Of a stretch of 64,000 nucleotides of DNA, positions 50,200-58,940 are shown piece after piece. The DNA lies in assembly GCA_021768185.1 (NCBI GenBank), contig JAETNP010000002.1, positions 46,044 through 110,043 of the forward strand, read 5' to 3'. The notes beneath the pieces are model-generated. The model was not told the DNA's origin. It made no database searches and saw only the letters and a program-made list of their open reading frames with translations. The stretch's first letter is position 1, and the number at the start of each line of letters is the position of its first letter. The DNA comes from Oscillospiraceae bacterium. GTDB lineage: Bacteria; Bacillota; Clostridia; Oscillospirales; Oscillospiraceae. The translations under genes were made by a program, and so were the position numbers.

Positions 50200-50220
50200 G
50201 CCCCGGAGCGGTCCTGTCAA
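50192..50220 (-). promoter_or_regulatory. Promoter of nrdD
   Basis: TTGACA (50215-50220) and TACTAT (50192-50197) with a 17-base spacer. Confidence 0.75.
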
Positions 50221-50240
50221 GTGATAATTACCACTTTGCA

Positions 50241-50272
50241 GAAAAAATTTGGCGGACCGTTTCCAGTCCGCC
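50241..50272 (-). terminator. Terminator of icd
   Basis: GGCGGAC/GTCCGCC with an 8-base loop followed by AAATTTTTTC on the minus strand. Confidence 0.8.
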
Positions 50273-50285
50273 AGCGGGACACAGA

Positions 50286-51500
50286 TCACAGCTTTCGTGC
50301 CAGCCTCCCGGCGATTTCGTCCAGAAATTCCTCGGAATTCACCGCCCGGGCGGAAAATCCCGGCTCCGCCAGGCCCACCAGATCTTTGGTCATAACGCCT
50401 GCGTTAAGGGTGTCGAAGCAGGCCTCCTCCAGCTTCCCGGCGAACCGGACCAACTCCTCCAGTCCGTCCAGCTCTCCCCGCTTCCGCAGGGCGCCGCTCC
50501 AGGCGAAGATAGTGGCCATGGGGTTGGTGGAGGTCTTCTCCCCCTTGAGATAGCGGTAATAGTGCCTTGTCACGGTGCCGTGGGCGGCCTCGAACTCGGT
50601 AGTGCCATCGGGGGCGGCCAGCACGGAGGTCATCATCGCCAGGGAGCCGAAGGCGGTGGAGACCATGTCGCTCATTACGTCGCCGTCGTAATTCTTGCAG
50701 GCCCAGATATAGCCGCCTTCCGAGCGGATGACCCGGGCCACCGCGTCGTCGATGAGGGTATAGAAGTAAGTGATGCCCAGCTCCTCAAATTTAGCCTTGA
50801 AGCTCTCATACTCCTCCTCAAAGATTCGTTTAAACTCGCCGTCATAGACCTTGGCGATGGTGTCCTTGGTGGAGAACCACAGGTCCTGCCGGGTATCGAC
50901 GGCGTACTGGAAGCAGGAGCGGGCGAAGGAGCGGATGGACTTCTCCTTGTTGTGTGCTCCCTGCCAGACGGCGGGGCCGTCCACCTTCTGCACGGCGACG
51001 GTCTTCTCCTCGGTCCCGTCGTCGCTCTTAAAGGTCATGGTGCAGGTACCGGGCTTCTCCGTCACGAAATCCACGCTCTTGTATACGTCGCCGTAGGCGT
51101 GGCGGGCGATGGTGATGGGCTTCTTCCAGTTCTTCACCACCGGCTTGATGGCGTCGATGCAGATGGGCGTGCGGAACACGGTGCCGTCCAGGATGCTCCG
51201 GATGGTCCCATTGGGGCTTTTCCACATCTCCGTGAGCTGGGGGTATTCCTCCATCCTCTGCCGGTTGGGGGTAATGGTGGCACACTTCACCGCCACGCCG
51301 TATTTTTTGGTGGCGTTGGCGGCGTCCACCGTCACCTGGTCCTTGGTTTCATTCCGATGGAGGAGGCCCAGGTCATAGTATTCTGTCTTTAAATCCACAA
51401 AGGGCAGGATCAATTTTTCCTTAATCATGGCCCACAGGACGCGGGTCATTTCATCGCCGTCCATCTCGACGAGGGGGGTGGTCATTTTGATTTTTTCCAT
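50286..51500 (-). CDS. icd: NADP-dependent isocitrate dehydrogenase
   Basis: A protein of 404 residues of the eukaryote-like (type II) NADP-IDH class: TPLVEMDGDEMTRVLW, the substrate loop SPNGTIRSILDGTVFR, the metal motif NYDGDVMSDMVSTAFGSL, and the NADP site FEAAHGTVTRHYYRYLKG. It converts isocitrate to 2-oxoglutarate. The next gene upstream on the same strand is an aconitase-type hydratase, so the two cover citrate to 2-oxoglutarate for glutamate supply. A separate element module lies between them. Confidence 0.96.
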   Translation of the reverse strand: MEKIKMTTPLVEMDGDEMTRVLWAMIKEKLILPFVDLKTEYYDLGLLHRNETKDQVTVDAANATKKYGVAVKCATITPNRQRMEEYPQLTEMWKSPNGTIRSILDGTVFRTPICIDAIKPVVKNWKKPITIARHAYGDVYKSVDFVTEKPGTCTMTFKSDDGTEEKTVAVQKVDGPAVWQGAHNKEKSIRSFARSCFQYAVDTRQDLWFSTKDTIAKVYDGEFKRIFEEEYESFKAKFEELGITYFYTLIDDAVARVIRSEGGYIWACKNYDGDVMSDMVSTAFGSLAMMTSVLAAPDGTTEFEAAHGTVTRHYYRYLKGEKTSTNPMATIFAWSGALRKRGELDGLEELVRFAGKLEEACFDTLNAGVMTKDLVGLAEPGFSARAVNSEEFLDEIAGRLARKL

Positions 51501-51521
51501 ACTTGAAACCTTTCTTTCCCG

Positions 51522-51695
51522 CCGCCCTTCGGGCGGAACGGCAGCGTTTTCTCAAACCAGCCCGAGGGCTTCTCGCCCTCGGACTCCTCGGGTACTTTTT
51601 GTGTGAACAAAAAGTACCCAAAAAGTCACTTAAACCTAACGGTTTAAGAATCCCTCAAATTACGGGGGAAATTATTTTTCGCTACGACCTTTAGT
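51522..51695. repeat. Dispersed element end module, copy E
   Basis: It begins 22 bases upstream of the icd start: CCGCCC/GGGCGG, then CGAGGGC/GCCCTCG (where copies B and D have CGGGGGC/GCCCCCG), hairpin 1 (TACTTTTTGT/ACAAAAAGTA), hairpin 2 (TTAAACC/GGTTTAA), GAATCCC and ATTACGGGGG. The following stretch to 51914 has no gene that I can support; it contains a TTTCACGTGAAA palindrome near 51880. Confidence 0.8.
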
Positions 51696-51914
51696 CTGAT
51701 GGGTCTATCTCCAGTGCACTATGCCGATGCCAATGCTTACTCCTGCGCACAGTTCTATCGAGGGTACGGGTTGCCTCGCGGCACTCGGCACGAAGGTCTG
51801 GCGTTTGGTGCTTTTTTGAGTGCCTGCTCCTATTTCAGCACTGTAGCGGCTGTTTCGACGGCAACTCCGGTTGCACGGGTGTTTCACGTGAAACATTCGT
51901 TCTATACCGTTCCG

Positions 51915-54212
51915 TCAATCCTTCCCATACCCCGCCGCGTAGTAATTCATAAGGCACCCCTCCTGGAGGATCAGCCGCTCATCGGCGGTCAGCCCCGCGC
52001 ACTTGAGCGCCAGCTCGCAGACCGTACCGTCCTTCCGAATAACCTTGGCGGGAATATCCTCTGCTCCCCCGGCGATGGCCTTCTTCACCCCGGGAACGTA
52101 CACCCAATCCCCCTCCTCATAGGGGAACCCTGCGGCGGCGTCCATGGTAAAGGGCACGATGCCCCAGTTGATGCAGTTGGAGCGGTACCGCTTGGTGGCG
52201 TACTCATAGCAGATGTTGGCGAATCCTCCCAGCACCTTCTGGCAGGACGCCGCCTGCTCCCGGGCGGAGCCGTCGCCGGGCTTGTTGGCGAACACGCAGG
52301 AGCCGATGGTGGTGCGGGCCATATCGCCCCCCACCTTCTCCAGAATCGCCGCCGCCTCGGCGGGGACTTCTCCTGCCTCCCGGGCCTCCTCCAGCGCGCG
52401 GACGGCCTTGCTGCGGCCCACGTACTCCGGCACCCGGCGGCTGAGAGCGAACTCGCTGAGCCCAATGGGGTTGGACCGGTAGGAGCTTGTCTCTCCGGAG
52501 GGAATCAGCTCGTCGGTGGTAGTCACCGGGTCGTGGATGACGGCGCACAGCTTTACCAGCAGGTCTTCCTCCAGCCTGGGCATATGGGGCCAGTCCTTGA
52601 TGTTGGGGCCATAGCGCAGCTCCGCCGTGGGGTCGGCCTTGCCGAAGCCCTCATAGCACCGCTTGGCGTAGACGCCGCCGTCATAACGGTACTCCAGCTC
52701 CTCGGGCGTCGGGGACGCATATTCAATATCAGTAGCCGCAGTCAGCACGCCGCCGTTCCGTGCGGTGGCGGCGATAGACCGGGCGTCCATCAAAGCCACG
52801 GCGGAGATCTGACCGTTGCCGGGCTTGCTGCCCTCCCGGTTGGCGAAGTTCCGGGTGGCGTGGCGGATGGAGAGCGTATTGTTTGCCGGGGTGTCCCCCG
52901 CCCCGAAGCAGGGCCCGCAGAAGGCGGGCTTCATCACGCATCCGGCCTCCATGAGTTTGGCCGCCGTGCCGTTTTTAGTGATTGCCAGGGAGATGGGCGT
53001 GGAAGACGGATAGACGCTCATGTCGAAGTACCCGTTGCCGATGCTCTGACCGTCCAGGATATGGGCGGCCTCCACGATGTTCTCATACATGCCGCCGGAG
53101 CAGCCCACGATGACCCCCTGGTCGCAGGTCACCTTGCCGTCCACGATGTTCCGGCGCAGGTCCATGGTCACCTTGCCGCCCAGCTGCTTGTTGCAGGCGG
53201 CCTCCACCTCGGCAAAGATCCTCTCCGGGTCCGCCTGCAATTCATGGACCGTGTAGGCGATGGATGGGTGGAAGGGCAGGGCGATCATGCACTCCACCTT
53301 ACTCAGGTCGATCCGGACCACGCTGTCATAGTACGCGCCATTCTGAGGCTTCAGCTCCTTGAAGTCCTCCGGCCGTCCGATGTTCTCGTAGTACTTCCGG
53401 ATAGTCTCGTCGGTCTCCCAGATGGAGGTCAGGCAGCTGGTCTCGGTGGTCATCACGTCGATGCCGATGCGGTAGTCGGCGCTGAGCTCCTTCACGCCGG
53501 GGCCCACGAATTCCAGGACCTTGTTCTTCACGTCCCCCTTGGGGAAGGTGGCCGCCACCAGGGCGATGGCCACGTCCTGGGGCCCCACGCCCTTCCGGGG
53601 CTTCCCGTCCAGCCAGACCAGGACCACCTCCGGCGCGGGAACGTCGTAGGTGTTCTCCAGCAGCTGCTTGACCAGCTCGCCGCCGCCCTCGCCCACGCCC
53701 ATGCAGCCATAGGCCCCGTAGCGGGTGTGGGAGTCGGATCCCAGGATCATCTTGCCGCAGCCCGCCAGGCGCTCCCGGGCGTACTGGTGGATGACGGCCT
53801 GGTTGGCAGGGACGTAGATGCCGCCGTACTTCTTCGCCGCCGAGAGGCCGAAGGCGTGGTCGTCCTCGTTGATGGTGCCGCCTACGGCGCACAAGGAGTT
53901 GTGGCAGTTGGTCATGGCATAGGGAACCGGAAATTCCTTCAGACCGGATGCCTTGGCGGTCTGGACGATGCCTACAAAGGTGATGTCGTGGGAGATCAGC
54001 GCGTCAAATTTGATGCGCAGCTTCCTGGGGTCCGCCCCCTTGTTGTGGGCGCGGAGAATGGAGTAGGCGATGGTCTTTTCTCTCGCCTGGTCGGGGGCCA
54101 GACACTGGTCGGGGGCCAGACACTGGTCCGGAGCGGGCTGCCCCTGGGCCTGGTTGGCGGGGACGATCTGTCCGTCCAGCAGGTACGCGCCCTGTCGAAT
54201 GATCTCTACCAT
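51915..54212 (-). CDS. Aconitase-superfamily hydratase
   Basis: A protein of 765 residues. The N-terminal domains carry FDALISHDITFVGIVQ, NCHNSLCAVGGTINEDDH, GSDSHTRYGAYG and the [4Fe-4S] Cys motifs (TTETSCLTSIW; VMKPAFCGPCFGAGDT). The C-terminal swivel domain has KRYRSNCINWGIVPF. It probably interconverts citrate and isocitrate, next to icd. Near residues 27-42 the protein repeats CLAPDQ two to three times because of an 18-base tandem repeat in the DNA, in a place that is variable in the family. CGGAGGA precedes the ATG. Confidence 0.9.
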   Translation of the reverse strand: MVEIIRQGAYLLDGQIVPANQAQGQPAPDQCLAPDQCLAPDQAREKTIAYSILRAHNKGADPRKLRIKFDALISHDITFVGIVQTAKASGLKEFPVPYAMTNCHNSLCAVGGTINEDDHAFGLSAAKKYGGIYVPANQAVIHQYARERLAGCGKMILGSDSHTRYGAYGCMGVGEGGGELVKQLLENTYDVPAPEVVLVWLDGKPRKGVGPQDVAIALVAATFPKGDVKNKVLEFVGPGVKELSADYRIGIDVMTTETSCLTSIWETDETIRKYYENIGRPEDFKELKPQNGAYYDSVVRIDLSKVECMIALPFHPSIAYTVHELQADPERIFAEVEAACNKQLGGKVTMDLRRNIVDGKVTCDQGVIVGCSGGMYENIVEAAHILDGQSIGNGYFDMSVYPSSTPISLAITKNGTAAKLMEAGCVMKPAFCGPCFGAGDTPANNTLSIRHATRNFANREGSKPGNGQISAVALMDARSIAATARNGGVLTAATDIEYASPTPEELEYRYDGGVYAKRCYEGFGKADPTAELRYGPNIKDWPHMPRLEEDLLVKLCAVIHDPVTTTDELIPSGETSSYRSNPIGLSEFALSRRVPEYVGRSKAVRALEEAREAGEVPAEAAAILEKVGGDMARTTIGSCVFANKPGDGSAREQAASCQKVLGGFANICYEYATKRYRSNCINWGIVPFTMDAAAGFPYEEGDWVYVPGVKKAIAGGAEDIPAKVIRKDGTVCELALKCAGLTADERLILQEGCLMNYYAAGYGKD

Positions 54213-54273
54213 AAATTGGTTCCTCCGTTCGGATGCGGCGGGCCTCCTGGCCGACCGCCGATATAACGGTTAA

Positions 54274-54302
54274 AGTGTACCACATCCGCCCCTTTTTGTG
54301 AA
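54274..54302 (-). promoter_or_regulatory. Promoter of the aconitase-type gene
   Basis: TTCACA (54297-54302) and TACACT (54274-54279) on the minus strand with a 17-base spacer. Confidence 0.5.
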
Positions 54303-54430
54303 TAGTGGATAGGAATAAAATTGCATTTCCATAAATTTCCCAAGACCGGCAATTTCATGGAAAAGGCGGATACCGGCGGCGCCGGACTGTCGATCAGAAA
54401 CTGTACGAAAGCCGGGGAGTCTTTTTCCGG

Positions 54431-54458
54431 TTGTAATCTTTCCAAAATGTGGTATACT
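54431..54458 (+). promoter_or_regulatory. Probable promoter of polA
   Basis: TTGTAA at 54431-54436 and TATACT at 54453-54458, spacer 16, about 48 bases before the polA start. Confidence 0.45.
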
Positions 54459-54505
54459 CTTCCTAACGAAAAGGATGCCCCGCGCCGCGGGGCGAGGAGG
54501 GACCC

Positions 54506-57163
54506 ATGAAACTGATGGTCATCGACGGCAACAGCATCGTCAACCGCTCCTTTTACGGCGTCCGGCCCCTGACAACACGGGACGGACTGTACACCAACGC
54601 CGTCTACGGCTTTGTCACCACCCTCCAGCGGCTGCTGGAGGAGGAGCGCCCCGAGGCTCTGTGCGTTACCTTCGACCGGCGGGAGCCCACCTTCCGGCAT
54701 CTGGAGTACGAGGGCTACAAGGCCCAGCGGAAGGGTATGCCTGAGGAGCTGGCCCAGCAGATGCCGGTGCTCAAGGAGGTGCTGGACGCCATGGACATCC
54801 CCCGCTACGAGCTGGCGGGGTACGAGGCCGACGACCTCATCGGCACCATCTCCCGGAAGTGCGAGGCCGCGGGCTGGCAGTGCGTGGCGGTCACCGGGGA
54901 CAAGGACAGCCTCCAGCTCATTACCGGCCAGACCAAGGTCAAGCTGGTGTCCACCCGTATGGGACAGACCACCACCAAAGATATGACGCCGGAGAGCTTC
55001 CGGGAGGAGTACGGATTCGACCCCATCCACATCATCGACCTGAAAGCCCTCATGGGGGACTCCTCCGACAACATCCCCGGAGTGAAGGGCGTGGGGGAAA
55101 AGACCGCCATGGCGCTGGTACAGCGGTATGAGACCATCGACGCGCTGTACGCCGCCATGCCGGACATCGAGGCAAAGCCCGGCGTCATCAAGAAGCTGGC
55201 GGAGGGCGAGGAGAGCGCCCGGATGAGCTACCATCTGGCCACCATTATTACCGACGCACCCCTGGACTTCGACCCGACGGAAAACCTCCGCCGGCCGGCG
55301 AAGCCGGAACTGTACAACATTTTCCTGCGGCTGGAGTTCAACAAGCTCATTGAAAAAATGGGCCTCACCGCCCAGGAGGCTCCAAAGGCGGAAAAGCCCG
55401 CGGAGGAAAACGCGGACTGGGAGACCCACGTGGAGCGGGTGACGGACGAACACCAGGCGGAAAAGCTGCTGGAGACCTTCCGGCAGGCGGCGTATGTGAC
55501 GGTGCTGGCCCTGCCGGACCTGTCCGCTGTTGCTGCGGAATGCAGCACCGGCGAAAATTCGTCCACGGCGGGCGAGTTCTACTTTAACCACTACAGCGGG
55601 GACTGGAACAAGCTGCTGGCCGCCCTGTTCTCGGCGGACATCAAAAAAGTCTCCCATGATGTGAAGGACCTGATGCGGACGCTGCTGGAGAACGGCCTCC
55701 CGGCGGAGGGGTTCATCTTCGACACCGCCCTGGCGGGATACCTGCTGGACGCTACGGCGGGGCATTACGACATCGGGCGGCTCTTCGCCTCCTGGTTCCG
55801 GGAGGAGCTGCCCAAGCCGCTGTATCTGGAGCCGGACGCCTTCTCCATGCTGGGGGATACCGTCCAGGTAGAGGCCACCTTTTTAAGCTACATGTCCGCC
55901 GTGTCCGCGCTGTATGACGCCATGCTGCCCAAGCTCAGGGAGACGGGCGTGGACTGGCTGTACTTCAACGTGGAGCTGCCCCTTTGCCGGGTGCTGGCGG
56001 AGATGGAGAACGCGGGCTTCCGGGTGGACGCCAGGGCTTTGCAGAGCTTCGGCGAGACGCTCTCCGCCGCGCTGGAGACGCTGGAGGAGAAGATCTACTC
56101 CTACGCCGGGAAGTTCAACATCAACTCCCCCAAGCAGCTGGGGGAAATCCTCTTCGACAAGCTGGGAATGCCCGCCTACAAGAAGACGAAAACCGGCTAC
56201 TCCACCAACGCGGAGGTCCTGGACAAGCTCCGGGGCCAGCACCCCATTGTGGGCGAGGTGCTGGAGTACCGGCAGTACGCCAAGCTGAAAAGCACCTACG
56301 TGGACGGTCTTTTGAAGGTCATCCCACCCGACGGGCGGGTGCGGACCAGCTTCCAGATGACTGTCACCGCCACCGGGCGGCTCAGCTCCACGGAGCCCAA
56401 TCTGCAAAATATCCCCACCCGGACGGAGCTGGGCAGCGAACTGCGCCGCATGTTCACGGCGGAACCCGGCAAACTCCTGGTGGATGCGGACTACAGCCAG
56501 ATCGAGCTGCGGCTGCTGGCCCACATTTCCGGGGACCAGGCCATGCAGGAAGCTTTTCTCTCCGGGGAGGATTTCCACACCGTCACCGCCGCCCATGTGT
56601 TCGGGGTGCCCATCGAACAGGTGACGGCCAACATGCGCCGGGCGGCCAAGGCGGTGAACTTCGGCATCGTCTACGGCATCTCCGCCTTCTCCCTGTCCCA
56701 GGACCTGGGAGTCTCGGTGGCGGAGGCCAAGGAGTATATGGACGCCTACTTCACCCGGTTCCCCGGGGTCAAGGCGTACATGGACAATGTGGTGAAGAAG
56801 GCCCGGGAGGACGGGTATGTGGAAACCATGTTCCACCGCCGCCGGGCCCTGCCGGAGATCAAGGCCAGCAACTTCAATACCCGCTCCTTCGGGGAGCGCG
56901 TGGCGCTGAACATGCCCATCCAGGGCGCGGCGGCGGACATCATCAAGCTGGCCATGGTGAAGGTGTTTGAACGGCTGAAAAAAGAGGATCTTCAGGCCAG
57001 GCTGATTATGCAGGTCCACGACGAGCTGATCGTCGAGTGCCCGGAGGATGAGGCGGATCGGGTGATGGCCCTTCTTACGGAGGAGATGGAGGGCGTATAC
57101 GCTCTGTCGGTGCCCCTGACGGCGGACGCCCACTGCGGGAAGAACTGGCTGGAGGCGAAATGA
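54506..57163 (+). CDS. polA: DNA polymerase I
   Basis: A protein of 885 residues with three parts: the 5'-3' exonuclease (KLMVIDGNSIVNRSFYG; GYEADDLIGTI; GDSSDNIPGVKGVG), a middle domain, and the polymerase (TGRLSSTEPNLQNIP; DADYSQIELRLLAH; KAVNFGIVYGISAF; QVHDELIVE). The middle domain lacks the acidic DEDD residues of a proofreading 3'-5' exonuclease, as in many Firmicutes. It fills gaps in repair and replaces Okazaki primers. GCGAGGAGG precedes the ATG. rimI starts 3 bases after the stop codon. Confidence 0.98.
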   Translation: MKLMVIDGNSIVNRSFYGVRPLTTRDGLYTNAVYGFVTTLQRLLEEERPEALCVTFDRREPTFRHLEYEGYKAQRKGMPEELAQQMPVLKEVLDAMDIPRYELAGYEADDLIGTISRKCEAAGWQCVAVTGDKDSLQLITGQTKVKLVSTRMGQTTTKDMTPESFREEYGFDPIHIIDLKALMGDSSDNIPGVKGVGEKTAMALVQRYETIDALYAAMPDIEAKPGVIKKLAEGEESARMSYHLATIITDAPLDFDPTENLRRPAKPELYNIFLRLEFNKLIEKMGLTAQEAPKAEKPAEENADWETHVERVTDEHQAEKLLETFRQAAYVTVLALPDLSAVAAECSTGENSSTAGEFYFNHYSGDWNKLLAALFSADIKKVSHDVKDLMRTLLENGLPAEGFIFDTALAGYLLDATAGHYDIGRLFASWFREELPKPLYLEPDAFSMLGDTVQVEATFLSYMSAVSALYDAMLPKLRETGVDWLYFNVELPLCRVLAEMENAGFRVDARALQSFGETLSAALETLEEKIYSYAGKFNINSPKQLGEILFDKLGMPAYKKTKTGYSTNAEVLDKLRGQHPIVGEVLEYRQYAKLKSTYVDGLLKVIPPDGRVRTSFQMTVTATGRLSSTEPNLQNIPTRTELGSELRRMFTAEPGKLLVDADYSQIELRLLAHISGDQAMQEAFLSGEDFHTVTAAHVFGVPIEQVTANMRRAAKAVNFGIVYGISAFSLSQDLGVSVAEAKEYMDAYFTRFPGVKAYMDNVVKKAREDGYVETMFHRRRALPEIKASNFNTRSFGERVALNMPIQGAAADIIKLAMVKVFERLKKEDLQARLIMQVHDELIVECPEDEADRVMALLTEEMEGVYALSVPLTADAHCGKNWLEAK

Positions 57164-57166
57164 AAT

Positions 57167-57625
57167 ATGAACTATCAGATCGTCCCTATGACCGCCGCCC
57201 ACCTGGACGCGGTGGCGGATCTGGAAAAAATCTGCTTTCCGGAGGACCCCTGGTCCCGGCGGATATTTGAGGAAACACTGTCGAACGAGAATACCACTTC
57301 CCTGCTGGCTCTGGCGGAGGACGGGAAGGTTTTGGGATACCTCTTCTTTTCCGCCGTTTTGGACGAGGGAGGCGTGGACAACATCGCCGTCGCTCCTGCG
57401 GCCCGGCGGCAGGGCATCGCGTCCGCTCTGCTGGAGGAATTCCACCGCTATGGGCGGGAACATGGTTTGGCCAGTCTTTTTCTGGAGGTGCGTCCCTCCA
57501 ATACGGGAGCGGCGGCCCTCTATGAGAAGCTGGGCTACCGGGAAGTGGGCCGGAGAAAAAATTACTACCTGGACCCGAAAGAGGACGCTATTATGATGAA
57601 ATTGGAGCTTACGACATGCACTTGA
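57167..57625 (+). CDS. rimI: Ribosomal protein S18-alanine N-acetyltransferase (RimI-like)
   Basis: A GNAT acetyltransferase of 152 residues: ICFPEDPWSRRIFEETL, VDNIAVAPAARRQGIASALLEE with the acetyl-CoA loop, and FLEVRPSNTGAAALYEKLGYREVGRRKNYY, the usual RimI ending. It acetylates the N-terminus of S18. Its ribosome-binding site lies in the end of polA, and the next GNAT gene overlaps its stop, so all three are one operon. Confidence 0.87.
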   Translation: MNYQIVPMTAAHLDAVADLEKICFPEDPWSRRIFEETLSNENTTSLLALAEDGKVLGYLFFSAVLDEGGVDNIAVAPAARRQGIASALLEEFHRYGREHGLASLFLEVRPSNTGAAALYEKLGYREVGRRKNYYLDPKEDAIMMKLELTTCT

Positions 57626-58221
57626 GAATTCTGACCCCGGAAGAATTGAAACGGGTCTACGAAACCGATTTGACGGAGGCCTTCCCCCCTGCCGAGCTGA
57701 AACCCCTGTGGGCAATGGAGCGGATGCGGGAAATGGGGATTTACGACCCGCTGGTCCTGGTGGACGACGGGGGTGAAATGGCGGGGTACATCCTGCTGTG
57801 GAAGCACTCCGGCGGACGGTTCGTCCTGATCGACTACCTCTGCGTCCCCGCCGGGAAGCGGAACGGCGGGGTGGGCGGACGGCTGCTGAAAGCCGCCATT
57901 GCTTACTATCCGCCGGACACAGTTTTCATCGGAGAGACGGAGGCCCCCACCGGAGACCCGGAGCGGGATGAGATGATCCTGCGCCGTCTGGGGTTCTATG
58001 CCCGGAACGGGGCAAAGACGCTGGGGTACGACACCGCCCTCTTCGGCGTCCACTTCAAGACCATCTGCTGGGCGGACCCTATGCCGGAGGAGGCGGAGGT
58101 GCTGCGCAGGCACCAGGAGATCTATCTGGAGCGGTTCGGGCAGGCAAAATATGACAAATATATCCAGATCCCCCTGCTTCCCGGGGAGAAGTGTTACGAA
58201 GTCACCGACTGGACGGAATAG
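57616..58221 (+). CDS. GNAT family acetyltransferase
   Basis: A protein of 201 residues with a GNAT core: PLVLVDDGGEMAGYILL, LIDYLCVPAGKRNGGVGGRLLKAA (acetyl-CoA loop in a weak form), and a C-terminal extension with many aromatic residues. The substrate is unknown. The start overlaps the end of rimI by 10 bases. Confidence 0.8.
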   Translation: MHLRILTPEELKRVYETDLTEAFPPAELKPLWAMERMREMGIYDPLVLVDDGGEMAGYILLWKHSGGRFVLIDYLCVPAGKRNGGVGGRLLKAAIAYYPPDTVFIGETEAPTGDPERDEMILRRLGFYARNGAKTLGYDTALFGVHFKTICWADPMPEEAEVLRRHQEIYLERFGQAKYDKYIQIPLLPGEKCYEVTDWTE

Positions 58222-58223
58222 AA

Positions 58224-58263
58224 GGACGCGGAGGCCAGGGTGTCTTCCCGGGTCTCCGCGTCC
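58224..58263 (+). terminator. Terminator of the polA operon
   Basis: GGACGCGGAG/CTCCGCGTCC with a 20-base loop. A second A/T-rich hairpin (about 58283-58310) follows and can serve the convergent lipoprotein gene. Confidence 0.65.
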
Positions 58264-58306
58264 TCTTGTACTATTTTCTTGATTCTTTTTCTTTCAAGAA
58301 AAAGAA

Positions 58307-58810
58307 TTACCAGCGGCTGTTTTCGCCGTCGGTCAATACGCCGTCCATATCATGGACCCGGGCGTTGTCCAGCATCCGCTGAAAGGTGGTGGTGCTGGTA
58401 CCGCGGGTGACGGCGTTGCGGGTACCGTCTACCATGCCGGTCACCGCGTCGCCCACGTCGTCCGCCGCGCGGCGCAGATCGTTGCCTACCCGGCTGCGGC
58501 TCGTGGTGTTGTCGTTGGTCCCGGTAACGCCGTTGTTATCGGTAAGGGACCCGCTGCCGGTGATGGGGTCGTTGCCGGTGGTGGCGCCGTTACCGGTGGT
58601 GGCGCCGTTACCGGTGGTGGTACCATTGCCGGTAGTAGTGCCGTTGCCGGTGGTGGTGCCGTTCTGATCGTGGGAGCCGTTGACGTTCCCGTTGTCCGTG
58701 GTGGTGGTGTCATTGGGACGGTTGTTGGAATTGTTGTTGTCCCGGTTGCCGCAGGCCGCCAGGGTCAGGACCATCGCTAAGGCGGCTGCAAGGATCGCTG
58801 CTTTTTTCAT
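58307..58810 (-). CDS. Lipoprotein with Thr/Gly/Asn repeats
   Basis: A protein of 167 residues: a lipoprotein signal peptide (KKAAILAAALAMVLTLAAC, Cys20), an Asn/Asp/Thr-rich stretch, five hexapeptide repeats of the form NGTTTG or NGATTG (18-base DNA repeats), and a helical C-terminus (NDLRRAADDVGDAVTGMVDGTRNAV). Similar small lipoproteins occur in sporulating Clostridia; the function is unknown. The ATG at 58810 follows GGAGGAA. The repeat number is likely to vary between strains. Confidence 0.65.
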   Translation of the reverse strand: MKKAAILAAALAMVLTLAACGNRDNNNSNNRPNDTTTTDNGNVNGSHDQNGTTTGNGTTTGNGTTTGNGATTGNGATTGNDPITGSGSLTDNNGVTGTNDNTTSRSRVGNDLRRAADDVGDAVTGMVDGTRNAVTRGTSTTTFQRMLDNARVHDMDGVLTDGENSRW

Positions 58811-58940
58811 CTCAAATCTTCCTCCTTCCTGAAATCGCGCAAGTTGCGCTGGAGGTAGTATTTGCGGCGAATTAAATTTTACTTCTGCGAGTTTTTGCAT
58901 ATTTTTCGGAAATTTATATCAAAACTTGGGGGGATACTAT

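Noticed and set aside
47761..50553. A very long open frame antisense to nrdD, and similar ones opposite alaS, ygfK, the hydratase and polA
   Set aside because: The products are low-complexity (rich in Gly, Leu, Val, His, Gln, Asp), lack recognisable domains and ribosome-binding sites, and are expected on the reverse strand of GC-rich genes.
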